DNA of 10,707 nt from Baffinella frigidus (taxonomy: Eukaryota > Cryptophyceae > Cryptomonadales > Baffinellaceae). Location of the stretch: contig MU646311.1 in NCBI GenBank assembly GCA_026770585.1, positions 1,084,218-1,094,924 on the forward strand. Direction: 5' to 3'. The position numbers were made by a program, and so were the translations under genes. How positions within the stretch are numbered: the first letter of the stretch is position 1; each line of letters begins with the position of its first letter. Shown here in pieces: positions 6,811-10,707 of this stretch. A model generated the notes under the pieces. That model did no database searches and had not been told where the DNA came from. It worked only from the letters and a program-made list of their open reading frames with translations.

Positions 6811-6965
6811 AATCTCATCCGGACGAGTATTTGAGTCAAATACGATTTCTAGGACCTACCAACGAAAATTACTACACAATTGGTTCATAAAAGTAATAGT
6901 AAAACCTGGTGTGTAGTAAAATTCGTTACCAAGATCGTATTTGACTCAAATATTCACCGCGATTA
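6811..6965. mobile_element. Foldback element, ACTACAC-core family, copy c
   Basis: The core AACGAAAATTACTACACA faces TGTGTAGTAAAATTCGTT. The loop contains TCATAAAAGTAATA at 6885-6898, identical to copy d. The outer arms hold GTATTTGAGTCAAATAC (6827-6843) and its mate at 6937-6953, flanked by GAGT and ATCSGG strings like copy b. A non-pairing CTAGGACCTAC lies beside the left core. Confidence 0.8.
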
Positions 6966-6984
6966 AATCCTCTCCGGGTTAGTT

Positions 6985-7182
6985 AGAGCGTTTGCGGTAA
7001 TTGTTGTCCCTTTTGAAAGTGCGATTTTCCGGTTTTACGGTTTTTTAAAATGTTGTAAAGGTCGTTGAATGTTTTAAATGGACACTTCTCTGGTACAAAT
7101 GAATCGGGGGGGGGAGCAAATGAAAACCGGAAAACCGGAAAATCGCACTTTCAAAACGGACAACAATTACCGCAAACGCTCT
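6985..7182. mobile_element. Foldback element, AGAGCGTTTGCGG family
   Basis: Two arms of about 60 bp (6985-7045 and 7122-7182) match at about 58 of 60 positions and begin AGAGCGTTTGCGGTAATTG. The tandem CCGGTTTT units lie at the inner ends. The 76-bp centre is AT-rich with a G9 run. Arm identity suggests a recent origin or homogenisation. There is no coding capacity. Confidence 0.85.
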
Positions 7183-7244
7183 ATCGTCCGGGTAAAACAA
7201 ACGCCCTCAGAGTGAGAGCAAATCGCCTTTTTCAGTCCGCTCGA

Positions 7245-7287
7245 TTTGTACTGGAGCTCGCCGGATCCCGGCGACCTGTTGTACAAA
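7245..7287. repeat. Compact palindrome with CGCCGG stem, relic related to family B
   Basis: TTTGTAC at 7245-7251 pairs with GTACAAA at 7281-7287. Inside, CGCCGG-ATC-CCGGCG (7259-7273) forms a second perfect stem, with equal 7-base non-pairing strips between them. TGGAG beside the stem and GAGAGCAAATCG upstream (about 7213) match features of the B2 element that follows. Confidence 0.65.
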
Positions 7288-7436
7288 CCACCAACCCTCA
7301 CAGCCTGAGCAAATCGTCGAATTTGAGGTCACGCATTTCCCTTGGAGGCCGCCGGATTCCGGCGTCCGTAGAGCCATTTTGCCTTGAAATTGAAAATGGA
7401 AAATCATCGATTTGCTCAGCCCGTGAGGGTTGGTGG
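7288..7436. mobile_element. Foldback element, CCACCAACCCTCACGG family, copy B2
   Basis: It begins CCACCAACCCTCACAG, CCTGAGCAAATCG and ends CGATTTGCTCAGCCCGTG, AGGGTTGGTGG. The centre is a perfect hairpin CGCCGGATTCCGGCG at 7350-7364, with AAATTGAAAATGG-type sequence on its right. The last and first flanking bases are AA/AA, too little to call a target duplication. Confidence 0.85.
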
Positions 7437-7460
7437 AATCAAGGGACTCTCATAGTACCT

Positions 7461-7644
7461 GGATCTGATTTTAGATTCGTAAAGTGGCTCGTTCTGGTAC
7501 AAATAATAAAACTAACGGGGCTACAAGTCCCTTATAGCCCCGTTAGTTTTATTATTTGTATCAGAACGAGCAAGTCACTTATAGCCCCGTTAGTTTTATT
7601 ATTTGTACCAGAACGAGCCACTTTACGAATCTAAAACCAGATCC
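7461..7644. mobile_element. Three-armed foldback element
   Basis: The left arm 7461-7523 pairs with the right arm 7582-7644 at about 62 of 63 positions, including TAAAGTGGCTCGTTCTGG and ATAATAAAACTAACGGGG. Between them (7531-7577) lies an extra 47-bp copy of the inner right arm in the same orientation as the right arm. It starts CTTATAGCCCCG and has one base change plus a different tail. The left arm can therefore pair with either. Confidence 0.9.
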
Positions 7645-7727
7645 AATCACTATTAACTCGACGAAGGCGGATACTCCCGCTCTCGAGGACTGGGTGAAAC
7701 CTGCCCGGGAAAGTGAACAGTCTCCCA

Positions 7728-7786
7728 CCCACCACCAGAAGAGAACCAACTCGAAGAATGGCAAAAGGTGAGTTCCCCTGCAGACT
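7728..7786 (+). repeat. Family C arm, first direct copy
   Basis: It runs CCACCACCAGAAGAGAACC, then TCGAAGAATGGCAAAAGG and CCCCTGCAGACT. It is repeated in direct orientation at about 7937-7988 and in inverted form at 8003-8053. The same CAGAAGAGAACCAAATCG string forms the arms of the element at 9891-10018. Confidence 0.75.
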
Positions 7787-7788
7787 CA

Positions 7789-7938
7789 CCACCAACCCTC
7801 ACGGCTGGGGCAAATCGATGGTTTTCGATTTCCCGATTTCAAGGGAAATTGGAGCCGTTGAAGTCGGATTCCGACTTCACCCCCCTTGAAATCCCAAATC
7901 GAAAATCGTCGATTTGCCCAAGCCGTGGGGCTTGGTGG
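7789..7938. mobile_element. Foldback element, CCACCAACCCTCACGG family, copy B3
   Basis: It starts CCACCAACCCTCACGGC and GGGGCAAATCGATGG, and ends CGATTTGCCCAAGCCG and CTTGGTGG. The centre is a perfect 19-bp palindrome GAAGTCGGATTCCGACTTC at 7860-7878, enclosed by GATTTCAAGGG/CCCTTGAAATC. It is sandwiched between two direct copies of the family C arm, giving a unit of about 204 bp. Confidence 0.85.
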
Positions 7939-8053
7939 CAAGAGAACCAAATCGAAGACTGGCAAACGGTGATGTCCCCTGCAGACTAAACTCTCAGGGT
8001 TTAGCCTGCAGGGGAAATCAACTTTTGCTTTGGTTCACTTCTGGTGGCTGGTG
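7937..8053. mobile_element. Family C foldback element
   Basis: The left arm (AGAGAACCAAATCGAAGAC to CCCCTGCAGACT) pairs with the right arm 8003-8053 (AGCCTGCAGGGG, AACTTTTGCTTTGGTTC, CTTCTGGTGG). The tip is a small hairpin CTAAAC/GTTTAG. No coding content. Confidence 0.75.
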
Positions 8054-8158
8054 GACCGGCAGGGGATGGACTTGTACTACAGCGGAAAGGATCCGCACGC
8101 CTGCGCCAAAATGCTCCGGTGCACCCCCCCCCCCCTTCTACGGGGACTCACTATAATT

Positions 8159-8289
8159 TCCACAGAAGTAATAATTAATTGTTTTTGGGCAACGAAAATG
8201 ACTACACGATTTGCTCATAAAAGTAATATTAGAGCATCTGTGTAGTACATTTCGTTGCGCCAAAAGCAATTAATTAGTACTTTTGTGGA
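8159..8289. mobile_element. Foldback element, ACTACAC-core family, copy d
   Basis: The outer arms TCCACAGAAGTA and ATTAATTG face CAATTAATTAGTAC and TTTGTGGA. The core CAACGAAAATGACTACACG faces TGTGTAGTACATTTCGTTG. The loop holds TCATAAAAGTAATA at 8215-8228, identical to copy c, then TTAGAGCAT as in copies a and f. It is preceded by a C11-C12 run near 8123-8134. Confidence 0.85.
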
Positions 8290-8525
8290 GATGAACTAGA
8301 TGGCAACCGACACCTTATCGGGACCCATATGCCCCCCCCAAAAAAATTCCGACTTTATCTCGTCAAAAGTCAATTTTACCCGAAAACAAATCGATTTTCC
8401 TCCAGAAGTGGCCTATTTGTGGGCCAGACATGTCAGAATTGTGAACTGACCGCAATCCGAGAAGAAGAATCCGCGAATTCTAGACAGCCATCCCGCCTAG
8501 TTCGCTCTCTAGGTCATGCCACAAG

Positions 8526-8667
8526 CTAACGCCAGCGGACCCCTTAGCCTACGGTAGGAACCCCCCCTCCTCCTACGACGTTTTAAACCAAAAGGTCTTT
8601 AAAAGTCGTAGGAGTGGGGCTCCTACCGTAGGAAATCCGTAGGCTCTAAGTACCTCGCTGGCGCTAG
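8526..8667. mobile_element. Foldback element, CCTACGGTAGGA family, first copy
   Basis: The left arm (CTAACGCCAGCG, AGCCTACGGTAGGA, CTCCTACGAC, TTTTAAA) pairs with the right arm (TTTAAAAGTCGTAGGAG, TCCTACCGTAGGA, CGCTGGCGCTAG), with a few gaps and very little loop. CCTACGGTAGG is itself a palindrome, and it is shared with the element at 9620-9769. Confidence 0.8.
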
Positions 8668-8793
8668 TATTTCAGATGATAGGTGTGGTCTAGAGATTTG
8701 TGTGTGTTTGGTTGTGTGAGGCATTAATGAAGGAGCGCTTCTCCTGCCCTTGGAGCCATTTCGCTCTCTAGGTCCTGAAGTTCCCGGATGAAG

Positions 8794-9261
8794 CCGCTAC
8801 CGAGTGAAGTGGGGGTTCGGGGAGGCTACAAGTGGGTTTTAAAGGGGTTTTAAAGCTTTCCACGTCCAGCCAAGAACCTTATTGTACGGGCAATTGTATA
8901 CGGTCGTGACTGTTTTTCAAAAACAATCGTGATACGTTTACAATGTACATGTAAACTTTACATGACCATGAAAAAAAAGTCACATCCAGAAAAATGTGTT
9001 CGAAAGTCGTAATTAGCACATCGACGGTCGCAGGTGCAATATAATCGTTGTTTAGATGGACGCACCCCCATTTTTCACCTCAGCGCGTCCGTTTTTTTTG
9101 CAAGTCATGAACTCTTCCGCATGACCTTGTAAAAGGCTACAATGCAGGAAGCTTCCCCAACGCTTCCCCAACACCCCTGGTTTGTACCTGTCACGTCCAG
9201 GATGATGGGACCGGAATCCGGACCCTTCTTTTAAACGAACCCCCACTTCGCTCGGTAGCGG
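8794..9261. repeat. Widely spaced 26-bp inverted repeat
   Basis: 8794-8819 (CCGCTACCGAGTGAAGTGG, then GGGTTCG) and 9236-9261 match as inverted repeats at 25 of 26 positions, 416 bp apart. The interval has no open frame of note. It has minor hairpins, for example GTTTTTCAAAAAC near 8911-8923 and GTTTACAATGTACATGTAAAC, and the doubled CGCTTCCCCAAC near 9152-9172. It could be a larger element with these ends, whose right end abuts the foldback at 9280. Confidence 0.6.
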
Positions 9262-9279
9262 TCTGGGCAGGACCCTCCT

Positions 9280-9456
9280 GTAGAGCGCTGTGCAGAGAAG
9301 TTGGCCACGGGAAATAATGGAAAATCCAGAAATTGGAGCCGTTTTGTCAACTTTTGAGAAATTGAGTACCATGAATTTCTCAAAAGTGGACGAAATGGCT
9401 CCAATTTCCCCATTTTTCCATTTTCCGGTGGCCAACTTCTCTGCACAGCGCTCTAC
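9280..9456. mobile_element. Foldback element, GTAGAGCGCTGTGCAG family
   Basis: The left arm 9280-9365 and right arm 9373-9456 share GTAGAGCGCTGTGCAGAGAA, TTGGCCAC, AAATTGGAGCC and ACTTTTGAGAAATT, with a loop of a few bases. It is nearly a full palindrome of 177 bp. Differences cluster in the A-rich GGAAAATGGAAAA part. Open frames on both strands are palindrome products. Confidence 0.85.
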
Positions 9457-9470
9457 CTCCCGCGGCAATC

Positions 9471-9575
9471 AGGGGAAAGTCAACGAAAGTTACTACAAAA
9501 ATGCCTTACTATTACTAGTATGACCCAATGTGTAGTTATTTTGTTGGAGGTTCTGACAGAAAAATGCCTTTCCCC
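9471..9575. mobile_element. Foldback element, ACTACAC-core family, copy e (inverted)
   Basis: GGGGAAAGTCAACGAAAGTTA and CTACA face TGTGTAGTTATTTTGTTGG and, after about 20 extra bases, CTTTCCCC. Read on the minus strand, the loop gives TCATACTAGTAATA (9523-9510), 12 of 14 to copies c and d. So this copy lies in the opposite orientation. Confidence 0.7.
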
Positions 9576-9619
9576 GGATGAAGTTGTGCCTCGTTTGTCG
9601 TTCGGGGAAGTTCATAGGC

Positions 9620-9769
9620 TAACGGCCTGAAAATGGGGTAGTTAGGCATACGGCATTGCCTAGGACCTCCTACCGTAGGCCGAGGGATATTAGGACCAAA
9701 AAGTCTCGGCCTACGGTAGGAGGTCCTAGGCAATCCCGTAGGCCCAACTACCCCATTTTCAGGCCGTTA
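9620..9769. mobile_element. Foldback element with 65-bp arms, CCTACGGTAGGA family
   Basis: The arms 9620-9684 and 9705-9769 match at 62 of 65 positions, with a 20-bp loop. Landmarks are TAACGGCCTGAAAATGGGG, ATTGCCTAGGACC and TCCTACCGTAGGCCGAG. The inner part shares TCCTACCGTAGG with the element at 8526-8667. No coding capacity. Confidence 0.9.
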
Positions 9770-9840
9770 CCCTATTGAAGTGTGATTTCTCGACTGCTCG
9801 AAACTGGTTTGGGGACTCTGTGAAAATCGATTGAATAGGG
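9770..9840. repeat. Short-ended inverted repeat
   Basis: CCCTATTGAAG at 9770 faces GATTGAATAGGG ending at 9840. It adjoins the 65-bp-arm foldback directly. The interior contains no strong structure. Confidence 0.4.
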
Positions 9841-9890
9841 AACGTGCTGCCGGGTGGAATGAGGGGCCCCCTGATCGTAACTTAACCACG

Positions 9891-10018
9891 AGCAATCAGA
9901 AGAGAACCAAATCGGGGTGGAGTTGAGTAAATTTCATCACCAAAACCTCTTATCCTTGGTGAAATTTACTACATGTGGCATATCCCGATTTGGTTCTCTT
10001 CTGGTGGCGTTCCCACCA
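9891..10018. mobile_element. Foldback with family C arms and an ACTACA-type centre, copy g
   Basis: Outer arms ATCAGAAGAGAACCAAATCGG and CCGATTTGGTTCTCTTCTGG match the family C arms at 7733 and 8036. The centre is a different stem, GTAAATTTCATCACCAA facing TTGGTGAAATTTACTACATG, like the stem half of the ACTACAC core. The element looks composite. Confidence 0.8.
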
Positions 10019-10031
10019 GCCACGTTTCCAC

Positions 10032-10071
10032 CAGCGATTTGACCATTTTGACCCTGAAGGTCAAATCGCTG
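10032..10071. repeat. Perfect 13-bp stem hairpin
   Basis: CAGCGATTTGACC (10032-10044) pairs fully with GGTCAAATCGCTG (10059-10071) around a 14-base loop. It lies just right of copy g, with CCACCAG strings on its left. Confidence 0.85.
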
Positions 10072-10405
10072 CGGGGCGCAATCTAATGCGGAATCAGATC
10101 CAGTTCCAAACATTGTGCCGTGCTATATCAACGGTGGAATTTGTTATCTTAGCCTTGACATAGCTTACCATGGCGACACGCGAGAGCAGAAAGATGCTCT
10201 AGAGAGTCACCTACCCAGAGTCATATATCACCGAGTATACAACAGTATACGAAGATAAAACCACCCCCTGAGATAGCAAAAGGTGGTTTGAATTGAAACC
10301 TGTATCCATGTGCAATCCAGGCGAAGTGTGTGTGTGTGGGGGGGGCTGTTCGTGCTATCGGGCGATGGGGATTTCTAACCCTCAACCCCAAACCCTAAAG
10401 CCCAA
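10072..10405. other. Non-coding stretch, minor hairpins only
   Basis: No gene is recognised. It holds GTATAC-AACA-GTATAC near 10235-10250, AAACCACC/GGTGGTTT at about 10258-10289, a TG run followed by G7 near 10328-10347, and CCCTAAA-like strings near 10378-10398. Confidence 0.4.
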
Positions 10406-10701
10406 GTGAAATCAGAGGCGCGCTGCGTGTCGGGACGGGGTACAAAACTACTGAAATTTACTACACACATGGATCATACTTCTTCTTCTTCTTCTTCTTC
10501 TTCTTTATTACTCTCGATACAGGTCCTAGATAGGCCCTTTAGCCTTGAGTTGAGTGATACAATGTCTATGAGCCTCAAGAACGACATGGATCATACAAGT
10601 AATTTTTAAAGCATCCATGTAGTAAATTTCGTTGCCGTTGCGTTCTTATCGTGAATATTCGTCTGGGTGAAATCAGGGGCGCGGTGCGTGTCGGAGCGGG
10701 G
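10406..10701. repeat. Direct repeats bracketing an ACTACAC-core copy (f)
   Basis: GTGAAATCAGAGGCGCGCTG (10406) recurs as GTGAAATCAGGGGCGCGGTG (10667), each followed by CGTGTCGG and a GGGG-rich tail. Between them lies core copy f: GAAATTTACTACACACATGG faces CATGTAGTAAATTTCGTTGCC, with loop TCATACAAGTAATT at 10591-10604. The loop has been enlarged by a 117-bp duplication of ACATGGATCATAC (10467 and 10584) that includes a TTC microsatellite. Confidence 0.75.
10479..10506 (+). repeat. TTC microsatellite
   Basis: About eight to nine TTC units inside the enlarged loop of copy f. The open frame over it gives a poly-Ser run with no other support. Confidence 0.95.
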
Positions 10702-10707
10702 CGGAAA

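Noticed and set aside
7065-7771. Open frames of 189 and 71 residues through the foldback cluster
   Set aside because: They run across arms and loops of several unrelated foldback elements, and repeat because the arms repeat. There is no protein family signal.
8123-8134. G/C homopolymer runs here and elsewhere as a regulatory signal
   Set aside because: Runs of 7-12 G or C occur all over the window, in genes, loops and spacers alike. I see no consistent placement.
9052-9468. 138-residue minus frame and its neighbours
   Set aside because: It runs through the 9280-9456 palindrome, where both strands are open for the same reason. There is no domain or start context.
5560-10071. CRISPR array
   Set aside because: The repeats are inverted, of many families and irregular spacing, in a eukaryote-like context; there is no direct repeat with uniform spacers.

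Overview
This is nuclear DNA of a eukaryote. It has spliceosomal-type introns, long gene-poor stretches, microsatellites, short telomere-like CCCTAA strings and a very high density of small palindromic (foldback/MITE-like) repeats. No bacterial operon layout, RNA gene or viral gene was seen. One gene appears to encode an N-terminal signal peptide ending in ASAF and followed by a Ser/Arg-rich stretch. That is the usual look of a bipartite plastid-targeting leader in algae with complex plastids, so a secondary-plastid alga (stramenopile, haptophyte or similar) is my best guess. The taxon is inference and not secure.

Layout. 1-~1140: two well-supported exons, plus a weak third, of a gene that enters from the left edge. 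Joined in frame across an intron, they give the NRF...GGYRDL...LNVEV motif of the RelA/SpoT-like nucleotidyltransferase (SYNTH) fold. The gene seems to stop where a foldback element lies (1139-1263). 1264-4013: repeats only. These are a dispersed ~120-bp repeat (two copies), a tandem pair of 111-bp foldback elements, a TC-rich microsatellite, small tandem repeats, and a family built on GGGGTACCTCGCTCATAAG. 4014-5223 (minus strand): the best gene, a kinesin-light-chain-type TPR protein of about 375 residues with one predicted 82-bp intron. 5352-5522: a possible small secreted ORF or first exon, divergent from the TPR gene.

5560-10707: no credible gene. The stretch is nearly filled by foldback elements with long, often almost perfect arms. 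At least one family (core ACTACAC/GTGTAGT with an asymmetric loop) has seven full or related copies, each inside a different larger palindrome. Another (CCACCAACCCTCACGG termini) has three copies and two relics. Several hairpins inside the arms differ between related copies by paired, base-pair-preserving substitutions.

The genes show no shared pathway. The main point of interest is the palindrome landscape: conserved hairpin cores seated at the tips of unrelated palindromes, and stems that appear to covary at the DNA level.
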